From assembly GCA_001918155.1 (NCBI GenBank), contig MNFJ01000040.1, positions 1 through 51,306 on the forward strand: 51,306 nt of DNA. The letters are read 5' to 3'. A program made the translations under genes and the position numbers. Origin of the DNA: Deltaproteobacteria bacterium 13_1_40CM_4_68_19. GTDB taxonomy: Bacteria > Myxococcota > Myxococcia > Myxococcales > 40CM-4-68-19. This document shows, piece after piece, positions 8,889 to 18,652 of the stretch. The notes beneath the pieces are model-generated. The model was given only the letters and a program-made list of their open reading frames with translations. It was not told the origin of the DNA and searched no databases. Positions within the stretch are counted from its first letter, which is position 1; each line of letters starts with the position of its first letter.

Positions 8889-9788
8889 GTGATCGAGTTC
8901 CTCTGCGGCCTGGGTGTGATCGCCGCCATCCTCGCCGCATCGCACTTCAGCGCAGCCGTCGACCTGCTCCGCTTTCCGCTCGCATGGACGGGCGTGCTCC
9001 TGGCGCTCGACGGCCTTGCCCGCTGGAGACGCGGCGCGACGCCGCTGGCTACGCCGGCGGACTGGATCGCCACCGGTGCGGCGAGCGTCGTCTTCTGGGA
9101 TCTGTTCGAGCTTCTCGACCTGCGCCTGCGGAACTGGTGGTACGTCGGCGTTTCGCCGGATCCATGGGTGGGCGGTGCGTTTGCGGCGATCTCGTTCGCC
9201 ACCGTGCTGCCGGCGGTGCGGCTTGGTCTCGCGCACGTTCCCGAGGCGCGGCCGGACCCGCTACGGGCAGGTCGGAGGTGGAGGATCGCGGCCGCATTCG
9301 CGATGCTGCTCGCCGCGCTCGCGTTTCCGCGATACGCATTCCCGTTCGCCTGGATCTTCCTCTGGCCGTTGTCCGAAGCGCTCGCGGGTGTGCGCGTTCC
9401 CTTGCGCATCATGGCACTCGGCCCGCCGCTCGGCCTCCTCTGGGAAGGGCTGAACTGGCGTTGCGCGCGCGGATGGATCTACACCATTCCGTTCTTCGAG
9501 CGGCCCAAGCTGTTCGAGATGCCGCTGCCCGGTTACCTCGGCTACTTGCCATTCAGCCTCGAGTGTGCGGCCGCGCTGGCGCTGCTCGATCGGCTGCGTC
9601 CTCACCTGCGAGGGAGCCGCGGAGCATGGGCGCTGCTCGCCGTCTTCTTGTTCCACGCCGGGGCCGACCAACTCACCCGAGGGCACACCGTCATCTCGTT
9701 TTTCGCGGTAAGAAGCTCTCCATGCCCGGCAAGGGGTTCCTGGTCCGCGAGCACCATCGTACGCTGCTCACCATCCACGCGCTGGTGA
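8889..9788 (+). CDS. Hypothetical polytopic membrane protein
   Basis: GTG start ORF with many hydrophobic segments; the last 25 residues overlap the next gene and look non-native. Confidence 0.65.
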   Translation: MIEFLCGLGVIAAILAASHFSAAVDLLRFPLAWTGVLLALDGLARWRRGATPLATPADWIATGAASVVFWDLFELLDLRLRNWWYVGVSPDPWVGGAFAAISFATVLPAVRLGLAHVPEARPDPLRAGRRWRIAAAFAMLLAALAFPRYAFPFAWIFLWPLSEALAGVRVPLRIMALGPPLGLLWEGLNWRCARGWIYTIPFFERPKLFEMPLPGYLGYLPFSLECAAALALLDRLRPHLRGSRGAWALLAVFLFHAGADQLTRGHTVISFFAVRSSPCPARGSWSASTIVRCSPSTRW

Positions 9789-9946
9789 TGATCTCGGGCC
9801 TGCTGGTCTGCGCAGCCCTGAACCGGCGTTTCTCCCCGGATCGATTCTGGGTGCAGTGGGTGGCCGTCGGGTGGGGTGTCGCCTTCCTCCTGCATCTCTG
9901 GGCGTTTTCGCGAGGGACGCTGGCGACGATGGGGCGAAGGCGGTAG
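9722..9946 (+). CDS. 2TM-domain protein
   Basis: Within ORF 8831..9946; ATG at 9722; EHHRTLLTIHALVMISGLLVCAAL...FWVQWVAVGWGVAFLLHLWAF, two TM helices. Confidence 0.65.
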   Translation: MPGKGFLVREHHRTLLTIHALVMISGLLVCAALNRRFSPDRFWVQWVAVGWGVAFLLHLWAFSRGTLATMGRRR

Positions 9947-11343
9947 TGGCCATCCTCGCGACGCTCCGGCAGGACCGGGCTGGCGACTGGAAGAGCCTCG
10001 ACGACTACCTGCGCGAGCTGCGTCACCGCGAGACCGGCGCGCTGGCGGCGCTCGCGAATTCGCTCTCCGCACCGCCCGGCGAGCAGAAGGAGCTCGCCGA
10101 GCACGGCGAGGCGGGCGCCGTGCTGCTGGAGGTGGCCTGCGATCTGCGAGTCCCGAAAGGCGCGCGCCTCGCGGCCGCGCGATGCCTGCTCGAGGCCGGC
10201 ATCGAGCCCCCGTTCGTCGCCCACCTGTTCATCGGGGCTGGCGATCTGGTCACCGACCCGCGCCTGGGGAGCGCGGCGCGCAGGCTGGTCGAATCGGGTC
10301 TCCCCCCGGCGCTGCAGCTCGAGGGCGACCCGGCGCAGATCACGCTCGCGGCGGGCGCGTTCGCGCGCGCCGTCCATGCCGGAGCATCCGCCGTCGGACA
10401 GGCCCGGATCGAGGAGTTGCTGGCGGGCGCGCACGAGCTGCACGCCGGCGCCGCTGCCGCCCGATTCGCGCTCGGGATCGCGGAGCTGCCGGAAGGCCAC
10501 AAGATCGGCTGGAAGCGCCTGCTGGAACAGACTTGCGCTGGCCACCGCCGTGCGCCCGCCGCAGCGAAGCGGATGGGGCTCGCGCCCTCCTGGCCGCCCA
10601 ATCTTCCGAGCGCGTTCGCGCCGATGATCCGCGAAGCGGAGCAGCAGACTTCGGCGGTCGAGCCGAAGGACGCGGCGGCAGATCCTTCGACCCTGAAGAG
10701 ACCGGCGGCGAAGACCCTGGCGCCACCGATCCGGCGCTCCCCGTTCCGCAAGCCGATCGGGGCGGTGGTGGAAGTCCCGGCCGGTCCCGCGCCCAAGCCG
10801 ATGGAACCGGTGCCAGCGCGCCCGCCGGCTTCCGCAGCGGCCGGACCGCGGCGACCAAGAATCGAAACCAAGGACGAAGACCTTCCTCGACGCACGCTGC
10901 CGATTCCCGGGCTGCCTGCGCGCGAACCGGACGATCTGCGGTTCGATGCACGGGGCAAGCGGGTTCCGCGGAAGGATCGGTGGAACGACGACGACTTCGA
11001 GTGGCAGAGCCCGGCGCTCCCCTCATCGGAGCTGCCGCCTCCGCCGCAGGCGCGGCCCGCGAGCGGGCCGTTCGCATCGAGGCTGCAATCGATCTTCGAG
11101 GACCGGCCAGAAGCCGTGGATCGGCTCTGCGCCGCGGCCGAGGCGAGGGCCGCGGTCCGGGGCGAGGAAATCCTGCTGCGCGAGCTCTCTGCCGAGCTGT
11201 CCGAAAAACGGTGGCGCGAGAAACGGCTGCCCGCCGAGCAACTGCGACGTCTGCAGAGCATCGCACAGGGACCGACCCACCCTATGTCTTGGCGCTCCGC
11301 CGCGCGCGTCCTGCTCGATTTTTTTGTGTCCGGACGCGGATGA
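9946..11343 (+). CDS. Hypothetical protein, helical-repeat-like N-terminus and Pro-rich/charged middle
   Basis: ORF 9856..11343; GTG 9946 overlaps previous TAG; Ala/Leu-rich helical repeats then a disordered linker. Confidence 0.65.
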   Translation: MAILATLRQDRAGDWKSLDDYLRELRHRETGALAALANSLSAPPGEQKELAEHGEAGAVLLEVACDLRVPKGARLAAARCLLEAGIEPPFVAHLFIGAGDLVTDPRLGSAARRLVESGLPPALQLEGDPAQITLAAGAFARAVHAGASAVGQARIEELLAGAHELHAGAAAARFALGIAELPEGHKIGWKRLLEQTCAGHRRAPAAAKRMGLAPSWPPNLPSAFAPMIREAEQQTSAVEPKDAAADPSTLKRPAAKTLAPPIRRSPFRKPIGAVVEVPAGPAPKPMEPVPARPPASAAAGPRRPRIETKDEDLPRRTLPIPGLPAREPDDLRFDARGKRVPRKDRWNDDDFEWQSPALPSSELPPPPQARPASGPFASRLQSIFEDRPEAVDRLCAAAEARAAVRGEEILLRELSAELSEKRWREKRLPAEQLRRLQSIAQGPTHPMSWRSAARVLLDFFVSGRG

Positions 11344-11435
11344 GGGCAGTCTCCGCTCGGGCCTCACCGCGCAACGCGTCAACGTTGCCAGAAGGATTGC
11401 CAGATGCTAACGGTGCGCGCTTTCAGGGGTACGGA

Positions 11436-12404
11436 ATGAAGATAGCCTTGAGCCCGCTGGAGAAGCTCCGCGCAGCGGGCAAGTTCCTCGACGTCACCTT
11501 CAACAAGCGCCCGCTCACGGTTTCCATCGAAGTCACCAAGCGCTGCAATGCGCGGTGCGATTTCTGCGACTACTGGAAGATCAGCGATCGCGACGAGATG
11601 ACGGACTTCACCGACGTGGTCCGCCGCTTCGATCCGCTGGTGGTGGTCTTCACCGGCGGCGAGCCGATGCTTCGCCGCGACCTGGTCCCGCTGGTCCGTC
11701 AGATCAAGGAGCTTCCGGGGTTCCGCTACATCACCGTCCTCACCCACGGCGGCTTTCTCACCGGATCGAAGATCGAGGAGCTCGTCTCCGCCGGCGTCAA
11801 CCAGATCAACATCTCCATGAACTACCCCGACGCCCGTCAGGACAGGGAGCGCGGCATTCCCGGTCTCTTCGAGCGCCTGGAGCAGACCATCCCGAAGATG
11901 GTGGCCGAGGGGTACAACTGCTTCACCTTCGCCTCCATGCTGATGGTCGACAACATGAACGACGCGGAGCCGCTCGTGCGTCTTGCGCACAAGTGGGGAA
12001 TCAACATCGCGTTCTCCGGGTACAACGATCTGAAGAACGGCAACCAGTCACACATGGTTTCGAAGGACAAGATGTCCGAGTTCAAGGCCGTCTGCCGGCG
12101 TTTGATCGAGCTCAAGCGAGAGCTCGGGAACGTGATGACCTCCGACTACTTCTTCCAGACGCTCCCCGAATTCTACGAGAAGCGCCGCATCGACGGATGC
12201 CAGGCCGGCAAGATCATGATCCACGTGACGCCCAAGGGCATGGTGCAGCCCTGCGCCGAGTTGCAGCCGGTCGCGCACTACTCCGAATTCCTCCCCGGCG
12301 CCTATGCCGGACCGAACTGCGGGGCTTGCTTCGATGCCTGCCGCTCCGAGCCGCAGGCACCGATCACGTTGCGCCGCCTGGGCGAGCTGGCGGGACTTCT
12401 GTGA
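11436..12404 (+). CDS. Radical SAM protein with SPASM-like C-terminal Cys cluster
   Basis: CNARCDFC (CxxxCxxC), VFTGGEPMLRRDL, C-terminal Cys residues CQAGK...PCAEL...CGACFDAC; ATG at 11436. Confidence 0.92.
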   Translation: MKIALSPLEKLRAAGKFLDVTFNKRPLTVSIEVTKRCNARCDFCDYWKISDRDEMTDFTDVVRRFDPLVVVFTGGEPMLRRDLVPLVRQIKELPGFRYITVLTHGGFLTGSKIEELVSAGVNQINISMNYPDARQDRERGIPGLFERLEQTIPKMVAEGYNCFTFASMLMVDNMNDAEPLVRLAHKWGINIAFSGYNDLKNGNQSHMVSKDKMSEFKAVCRRLIELKRELGNVMTSDYFFQTLPEFYEKRRIDGCQAGKIMIHVTPKGMVQPCAELQPVAHYSEFLPGAYAGPNCGACFDACRSEPQAPITLRRLGELAGLL

Positions 12405-13378
12405 CGGATCGGCTCTGGGTCCGCACCGTCGGCGGTCTGTTCGCGGGCGTCTTCGCCGCCGCAGCCGTGATCCTCTATCTGGGAATCTCGCAGAGGGAGC
12501 TGGTCGCGTCGCTGCACGGCGTGGCCGAGGAGCCGCTGTTCATCGCGGCGGTCGGCGGCCTGGTGCTGATGGCGCTGCAGGCGCTGCGCTGGTGGGTGGT
12601 GACGCGCCCCGTTCTCGACCTGAATTACGGGCAGGCATTGCGCGCCCTCATGGTCGGTTTCTTCTTCAACGTGCTGCTGCCCGCGCGCGGAGGCGACCTG
12701 CTGCGCGTGCAGTACCTGGGCAAACGCACCGGCATCTCCCGGGCCAAGCTGCTGGGCACCGAGATCGTCGATTTCTGGAGCGACAAGTGGGGGTGGGTGG
12801 CCGCGTTCCCGATAGTCTGTCTTTTCGGATCGCCGCCGGCATGGCTGTTCCGCGCTTTGCTCCTGATCGGAAGCATCGTCGTCGGCGTCGGGATCCTGCT
12901 GGCGTTGATGGGAAGCGGTCTGGTCCGGCGCGGCCCGCGCTGGTTGACGAATCTGCGCGACGGATTCGCAGCCAACCACTGGAAGCGCTTGCTGCTGGTG
13001 GAAACCGTGATCGCCCCGCTGCCTTGGCTCTGGGAGACCTTCGTGATCGCGATAGCGGGCCATGCGCTCGGCCTCGACCTCTCGGCAATGCAGGCGTTCG
13101 CCGCGCTCACCGCCTTCAACGTCGCCACGGCCGTGCCTTCGCCCGGCAATGCCGGATCGTTCGAAGCCGGTGGCACGCTGGCGCTCATCGCTTTCGGAAT
13201 TCCCAAGGAGGCCGCGCTGGCCTTCATCTTCCTCTACCATCTGACGCAGGTCGTGCCGGGTTTCGTCGGCGGCGTCCTCGTGCTGGTGCTCGAGGGCGAG
13301 ACGCTGTTCGGCAAGCAGAGCCTGTTCAGCTTCCGCCGCCCGGAGCTGCCCGTCGCGCCGGAGCCCGACCCCGGATGA
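12401..13378 (+). CDS. Lysylphosphatidylglycerol synthase TM region/UPF0104-family membrane protein
   Basis: GTG 12401 overlaps the radical SAM stop; GFFFNVLLPARGGDLLRVQYLGKRTGISRAKLLGTEIVDFWSDK and PSPGNAGSFEAGGTLAL. Confidence 0.88.
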   Translation: MTDRLWVRTVGGLFAGVFAAAAVILYLGISQRELVASLHGVAEEPLFIAAVGGLVLMALQALRWWVVTRPVLDLNYGQALRALMVGFFFNVLLPARGGDLLRVQYLGKRTGISRAKLLGTEIVDFWSDKWGWVAAFPIVCLFGSPPAWLFRALLLIGSIVVGVGILLALMGSGLVRRGPRWLTNLRDGFAANHWKRLLLVETVIAPLPWLWETFVIAIAGHALGLDLSAMQAFAALTAFNVATAVPSPGNAGSFEAGGTLALIAFGIPKEAALAFIFLYHLTQVVPGFVGGVLVLVLEGETLFGKQSLFSFRRPELPVAPEPDPG

Positions 13379-13398
13379 CACCTGCTCGCGTGGGTCCG

Positions 13399-14067
13399 CT
13401 AGTAGCGGAGCTCGAAGCCCGTGTAGTCGGCCGCGGAGATCGAGTTGGTCTGATCGCCATCGCTCATGATCCCGAGGCCCACCAGGTCGGGCACGTCGGC
13501 GTTCGGGTTTCCGCCCTCGAAATGCGCTCGGAACTCGGCAGAGGGGTCGACCTCCTCCTCGCGCCACTGCCCGACGGGCCCGCCGGTCTCGAGGATGACA
13601 GTGTCCTGGACGACGAACAGGTTCCGCTTCTGGTCGCAGACGCGGCCCTTCTCGGCCTCGGTGCTCCAGACGTACTTGATCGAGTACCACTTGAGCCCGC
13701 GCTTCCAGGACACGTAGACGACCGCCGCGGAATCCCCAAACCCCCCCTTGCACTCGTTCCCACCCTTCGGGAGGACCTGCGCGCGCCACTTCCATCGCAC
13801 GCGCCGGGTGCGCTGGCGCAGGTTGTCGGGGACCTCGGCGCCGAGCGTCACGGTCTCGAGGGGCGGCCGGTAGACCGCGCGAATGAACGGCTGCGCAGGA
13901 TCCTCGACGAGCTTGTAGTAGCTCACCGGCCCCGAGTAGTTCTCCAGGACCCGGAACGAATGCACGTCGATGGGAATCGTCTGCAGTGGCCGCGTTTCCT
14001 GGGCGGCGGTCCCTGCGCAGATGAGCAGCACGCAGAGCGCCGCCAGGTTGAGCGAGGTGCGGAGCAC
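13399..14067 (-). CDS. DUF3047-type exported protein
   Basis: Signal peptide; RVRWKWRAQVLPKGGNECKGGFGDSAAVVYVSW...VQDTVILETGGPVGQWREEEVD; start (GTG 14067) approximate. Confidence 0.75.
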   Translation of the reverse strand: MLRTSLNLAALCVLLICAGTAAQETRPLQTIPIDVHSFRVLENYSGPVSYYKLVEDPAQPFIRAVYRPPLETVTLGAEVPDNLRQRTRRVRWKWRAQVLPKGGNECKGGFGDSAAVVYVSWKRGLKWYSIKYVWSTEAEKGRVCDQKRNLFVVQDTVILETGGPVGQWREEEVDPSAEFRAHFEGGNPNADVPDLVGLGIMSDGDQTNSISAADYTGFELRY

Positions 14068-14150
14068 GCTGAGGGCGCAGCTTACCGGGTGGTGTGAAAT
14101 GCGCCAGTCCTTGGCAGATACGACGATTCGCAGGTAGGAGGCTGCGCGCG

Positions 14151-15779
14151 ATGGACGATATCCCCGAGCATCTCCGCGGCCGCACCGTGCGTTGGGAGCG
14201 GGCGGCCGCGGTCGCGCTCGCCGCGCTGGTCGCCATCGGGCTCTGGCTGCGCCTGCGCGGTCTCTCCGCAGAAGGTTTCGCCGACGACGAAGTCCACAAG
14301 TGGCTGGCGGCGAACCGGTACTTGCAGGGCATCTTCTCCGGCGACGACGTCGAGCACCCGATGCTGATGAAATGGCTGATCGCCGCGTCGATCGGCATTG
14401 GATCGCACTTCGGCTGGGCAGCGGAGACCATGACGCGGCTGCCGAATGCGCTCGCGGGTGGCGCCTCCGTGCTGGTGGTCGCGCTGCTCGCGCGCCGGCT
14501 GTTCGGGCGCATGGCCGCGCTGATCGCGGCCGCGCTGACCGCATGCTCGGTGACCCTGATCGGGTACCAGCGGGTGGCGAAGGAAGACACGCTGCTCGGC
14601 CTCTTCCTCATGCTGCTGCTCTGGTGCATGGCGGAAGCCAAGGCGGCGGCGGACGACGGGCGCGATCCGCGGCGGTGGGAGCTGTCCAGCGCGGCGTCGC
14701 TCGCCGGTATGCTGGCTTCCAAGTACTTCTTCTTCCTCACGCCGATCCCCGTCGTGTTCTATCTCTGGGTGTGGCGCGAGAGCCGCTGGCGCGTGCCGCC
14801 GCGGCGCTGGCTGCAGCTGATCGCGGTCGCTGTCGCCTTCTGGGTGTGCCTGAACTGGTCGCCGTTCCTCCCCAGCACCTGGGAGTACGCGAAGACCTAC
14901 ACCACCGGGCAGCAGACCGTGCACGGGTCGCTCTTCTTCATGGGGCGCATCTACCACAACCTGCTCGAGTACACCCTCGGCGGCACCCCGCCCTGGTTCT
15001 ACGCGGTGTTCACGGCGGTGAAGCTCGCGCCCGCGACGTTCCTCTGCGCGCTCGTGGGCCTCGGTTTCGCGCTCGTCCAGCGCAGGCCGGCGCACAAGCT
15101 CATGTTGTCCTGGGTGGCGATCTGGTTCCTCGTGCACTCGGTCTCCGGATCGAAGTGGGGGCGCTTCTTCATCAGCGTGCTGCCGGCCTTCCTCATCTTC
15201 GCCGGCGCCGCGGCCGCCGCTCTCATCGAGCGTCTCCGGCTCCCCGTGCCACGCTGGGTGGCGGCGGCAGCAGCCGTCCTGCTCCTTCCCGGGAGCGAGG
15301 CGCTGGCGGCCATCGCGCACGCGCCGCATTACCGCACGTACATCTCCCCGCTCGGCGGCGGCGACGGCCGCGTGCAGTGGTACTTCCCCCACTGCGATTA
15401 TTTCGACGCCGGGTTCCGCGAGGCGGTGGATTACGTCGCTGACCACGCCGAGCATGGAGCAGAGTTGTCGACGGAGATCGAGTGGCCGGCCCAGCTCTAC
15501 GTCCACGCGGCGGGCCGGCGGGACCTCCAGCTCTCCCTGGTGCGCCGCGGCCGGGCGTGCCATTCCGGCCGGGTCTGCTACGTGGTGGTGCAGGTCGGGC
15601 GGCTCTACTTCGTCAACGAGGACGCCGTTGCAAACCTGTCCCGGCGGACGCCTTGGCACGTAGAGCAGATCGGCGGGCGCGAGGTGGTGAAGGTCTACCG
15701 GCTGCTGCCGGGAGAGATGCCCTTTCCTGACGACGAGCCGCCGACGCTCGGACCTCTGGTGCAACAGCAGGCGCGATAG
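14151..15779 (+). CDS. ArnT/PMT-family (GT39/GT83-like) integral-membrane glycosyltransferase
   Basis: ATG 14151 after SD taggagg; acidic first-loop DDEVHKWLAANRY, multiple TM, EDTLLGLFLMLLLWCMAEAK. Confidence 0.85.
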   Translation: MDDIPEHLRGRTVRWERAAAVALAALVAIGLWLRLRGLSAEGFADDEVHKWLAANRYLQGIFSGDDVEHPMLMKWLIAASIGIGSHFGWAAETMTRLPNALAGGASVLVVALLARRLFGRMAALIAAALTACSVTLIGYQRVAKEDTLLGLFLMLLLWCMAEAKAAADDGRDPRRWELSSAASLAGMLASKYFFFLTPIPVVFYLWVWRESRWRVPPRRWLQLIAVAVAFWVCLNWSPFLPSTWEYAKTYTTGQQTVHGSLFFMGRIYHNLLEYTLGGTPPWFYAVFTAVKLAPATFLCALVGLGFALVQRRPAHKLMLSWVAIWFLVHSVSGSKWGRFFISVLPAFLIFAGAAAAALIERLRLPVPRWVAAAAAVLLLPGSEALAAIAHAPHYRTYISPLGGGDGRVQWYFPHCDYFDAGFREAVDYVADHAEHGAELSTEIEWPAQLYVHAAGRRDLQLSLVRRGRACHSGRVCYVVVQVGRLYFVNEDAVANLSRRTPWHVEQIGGREVVKVYRLLPGEMPFPDDEPPTLGPLVQQQAR

Positions 15780-15812
15780 CTCCAGCCTCCTGGACCTGGA
15801 GCGCATCTCGCT

Positions 15813-16760
15813 CTAGACCCAGTCGCGCCCCTCACCCCGGATCCACTCCGCGAACTTTCGCAGGCCAGCGTGGATGGGCGTTCGTGGCCGGTACCCGAGC
15901 ACTTGCCCCGCGTGCGTCACGTCCGCGCTGGTGAGCGGGACGTCGCCCGGCTGCGCGGGTTGCCGATCGAGAATCGCCCGGACGCCGAGCGCCTCCTCGA
16001 GCAGGGTCACCAGCTCGGCGAGAGAAGTCGCGCGCGCGCCTCCGAGGTTCAGGACGTCGAAGCGGAGGGGAACGTCGCAAGCCGCGATGACGCCCGCGAT
16101 GATGTCGTCCACCCAGGTGTAGTCGCGGCGCGTGGAGCCGTCGCCGTAGAACGGAAGCGGCTGGCCGGCGAGCATGCGCCGCGAGAACTTGTGGATGGCG
16201 AGGTCCGGCCGCTGCCGCGGCCCATACACGGTGAAGAAGCGCAGCGCCGCGACTTCGATGCCGTACAGGTTGTGGAACGTCCGGGCCAGCACCTCGCTAG
16301 CGACCTTGCTCGCGGCGTACGGGCTCTCCGGAGAGTCGATGCGTGCAGTCTCCCGGAACGGGGCCTGGGCGTGGGCGCCGTAGACCGAGCTGCTGGAGCC
16401 GAGGACGAAGCGCCGGGTGCCGGCATCGCGCGCGGCCTCGAGCAAGCTGGCCGTGCCGCGCACGTTCACGTCCATGTAGGCGGCCGGCCGCTCCAGGCTG
16501 GGCCGCACGCCCGCGAGCGCCGCGAGGTGCACGACCGCGTCGGGCCTGACGTCCCGGAATGCGCGGTGCATCGCCTCCTGGTCGCGGATGTCCGCCTCGA
16601 GCAGCCGCGCCCGGCCGTCCAGCGAACGCCGCTTCAGCCGCTCCGGATAGAAGGGATCGAAGTTGTCGACGATGACGATTTCGTCGCCTCGCTCGAGCAG
16701 CGCCCTCACCAGGTGAGACCCGATGAAACCGGCGCCGCCAGTGACCAGGACGCGCTTCAT
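15813..16760 (-). CDS. NAD-dependent sugar epimerase/dehydratase (UDP-glucuronate 4-epimerase-like)
   Basis: MKRVLVTGGAGFIGSHLVRALLERGD, SSSSVYGAHAQAPF, YAASK, FTVYGPRQRPDLAIHKF. Confidence 0.92.
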   Translation of the reverse strand: MKRVLVTGGAGFIGSHLVRALLERGDEIVIVDNFDPFYPERLKRRSLDGRARLLEADIRDQEAMHRAFRDVRPDAVVHLAALAGVRPSLERPAAYMDVNVRGTASLLEAARDAGTRRFVLGSSSSVYGAHAQAPFRETARIDSPESPYAASKVASEVLARTFHNLYGIEVAALRFFTVYGPRQRPDLAIHKFSRRMLAGQPLPFYGDGSTRRDYTWVDDIIAGVIAACDVPLRFDVLNLGGARATSLAELVTLLEEALGVRAILDRQPAQPGDVPLTSADVTHAGQVLGYRPRTPIHAGLRKFAEWIRGEGRDWV

Positions 16761-18652
16761 GCGGCGCTCCGCAAGGAAAAGGCCTGCGCGTGGTGCTTGC
16801 GCCAGAGCTGGAACATGAGCAGCGTCCAGAGCGGCTTGCGCAAGTCGGCGCGGCCTTCCAGGTGGGTGCGCAGCAGCGCGCGGACCGCCTGGGCGTCGAA
16901 GACCCCGGCGTCGCGCAGAGCGCTCTCCGAGAGCATCTCCTCGAAGAGGGGGCGAAGCGGCCCGCGGATCCAGGCGGCGACCGGAATGCCGAACCCCTTC
17001 TTCGGGCGGCGGAGGATCTCGTCCGGCACGACGCCGCGGAGCGCGCGCTTGAGGATCACCTTCGTGCGCGTGAACGACATCTTCAACCGCCACGGCAGGC
17101 GCGCGGCGAACTCCACCACCGCCGTGTCCAGGTACGGCGCGCGCAGCTCGAGCGAAGCCGCCATCGATGCCCTGTCCGCCTTTACCAGGATGTCGTCGGC
17201 GAGATAGCGCGTGAGGTAGTACCGCAGCGCTTCGTCCGCCGAGCCGGGACGGGCGCCGGTGCGCGCCGCATCTTCCAGCACCTGCCGGAACGCCACGTCC
17301 GCCGAGGCGAGCGCGCGCAGCTCCGGATGCAGGATCCTGGCGATTTCGGAGGGCAGGAACGAGGCGATCCACGAGGCGTGCCGCAGCGAAGGCGGTGCGT
17401 CGACGCCGCGGAGGAACTGCTTGAGCCGGAAATCGAGGCTCATGTTCCGCGGCGAGGCGGGGAGCCGATGCACCAGCATCTGCAGCGCCCCTCGCAGGGC
17501 CCTGGGGACGCGCGCGAACGCAGAGGCGGGCCGATGGGCGAGGAACGGATCGTAGCCCGCGAAGAGCTCGTCGCCGCCGTCGCCGGCGAGCGCCACCTTC
17601 ACGTGGCGGCGGGTGAAGCGCGAGAGGAGCAGGGTGGGCAAGAAGCTCGGATCCGCGAACGGCTCGTCGAGCTGCGCGGCCGCGGCCGGGATCAGATCCA
17701 GGCAGTCCTGGCCGGAGAACTTCTGCGAGACGTGCTCGGTCCCGAGGCGCGAGGCGGCGAGCTGCGCCCAAGGCGACTCGTCGAAGCTCTCCTCGACGAA
17801 TCCGATGGAGAACGTCTGCAGCGGCTTCTTGTGCCGCACCGCGAGCGCGGCGATGGAAGTGGAATCGATTCCGCCGGAGAGGAACACGCCGACGGGCACG
17901 TCGGCCACCAGCCGCTTCGCGACCGCTCCGTCGAGCAGCCGGAGCAGCTCGCCCGCCGCATCGGCGGGGGAGACGCGCTGCTCGGAGGGTCCGGGCACGT
18001 CCCAGTAGCGGCGGAGGCGGAAACCGCGGTCGTCCAGGATCGCCAAGTGAGCCGCCGGCAACTTGCGCACGCCGCGAAGGATGGTGCCGGGCGCAGGAAC
18101 GTACTCGCAGGCCAGATACTGGACGAGCGCCTCGTGGTCGAGCTGGCGAGCAACGCCTCCGTGCGCGAGGAGGGCCTTGAGCTCGGAGCCGAAGATCACC
18201 CGCGAACCGCGCAGGGCGTAGTAGAGCGGCTTTTTTCCCAGCCGATCGCGCGCCAGGACCAACTTGCGCCGCCGCGAGTCCCAGATCGCCAAGGCGAACA
18301 TGCCGTGGACGTGCTCGGCGAAGTCCTCGCCCCACTCGAGGTATGCGCGCAGCACGACCTCGGTATCGCTTCTGCTGCTGAAGGGATGTCCCTTCCCGCC
18401 CAGCTCCTCGCGGAGCGAGGCGAAATCGTACGCTTCGCCGTTGAAGACCACCGCCACGGCATCGCGGACCATCGGCTGGTCTCCGGACTCGAGGTCGAGG
18501 ATGGCGAGCCTGCGATGGCCGAGTCCGGCGGGGCCGTCGAAGAAGAACGCTTCCGCGTCCGGGCCGCGGTGGGCGATGGCGCGCGCGGCCCTGCGCACGC
18601 CCTCCGCGTCGGGCGTGCCCGCCAGATCGACGTCGCCGCAGATGCCGCACAT
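16757..18652 (-). CDS. asnB: Glutamine-hydrolysing asparagine synthase/amidotransferase
   Basis: MCGICGDVDL (Cys2 nucleophile), AIAHRGPDAEAFF, VFLSGGIDSTSIAAL PP-loop, ALAGDGGDELFAGYD. Confidence 0.95.
   Translation of the reverse strand: MCGICGDVDLAGTPDAEGVRRAARAIAHRGPDAEAFFFDGPAGLGHRRLAILDLESGDQPMVRDAVAVVFNGEAYDFASLREELGGKGHPFSSRSDTEVVLRAYLEWGEDFAEHVHGMFALAIWDSRRRKLVLARDRLGKKPLYYALRGSRVIFGSELKALLAHGGVARQLDHEALVQYLACEYVPAPGTILRGVRKLPAAHLAILDDRGFRLRRYWDVPGPSEQRVSPADAAGELLRLLDGAVAKRLVADVPVGVFLSGGIDSTSIAALAVRHKKPLQTFSIGFVEESFDESPWAQLAASRLGTEHVSQKFSGQDCLDLIPAAAAQLDEPFADPSFLPTLLLSRFTRRHVKVALAGDGGDELFAGYDPFLAHRPASAFARVPRALRGALQMLVHRLPASPRNMSLDFRLKQFLRGVDAPPSLRHASWIASFLPSEIARILHPELRALASADVAFRQVLEDAARTGARPGSADEALRYYLTRYLADDILVKADRASMAASLELRAPYLDTAVVEFAARLPWRLKMSFTRTKVILKRALRGVVPDEILRRPKKGFGIPVAAWIRGPLRPLFEEMLSESALRDAGVFDAQAVRALLRTHLEGRADLRKPLWTLLMFQLWRKHHAQAFSLRSAA

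Noticed and set aside
12302-14740. 812-aa minus-strand ORF
   Set aside because: Shadow of UPF0104, DUF3047 and PMT genes in other frames; no motifs.
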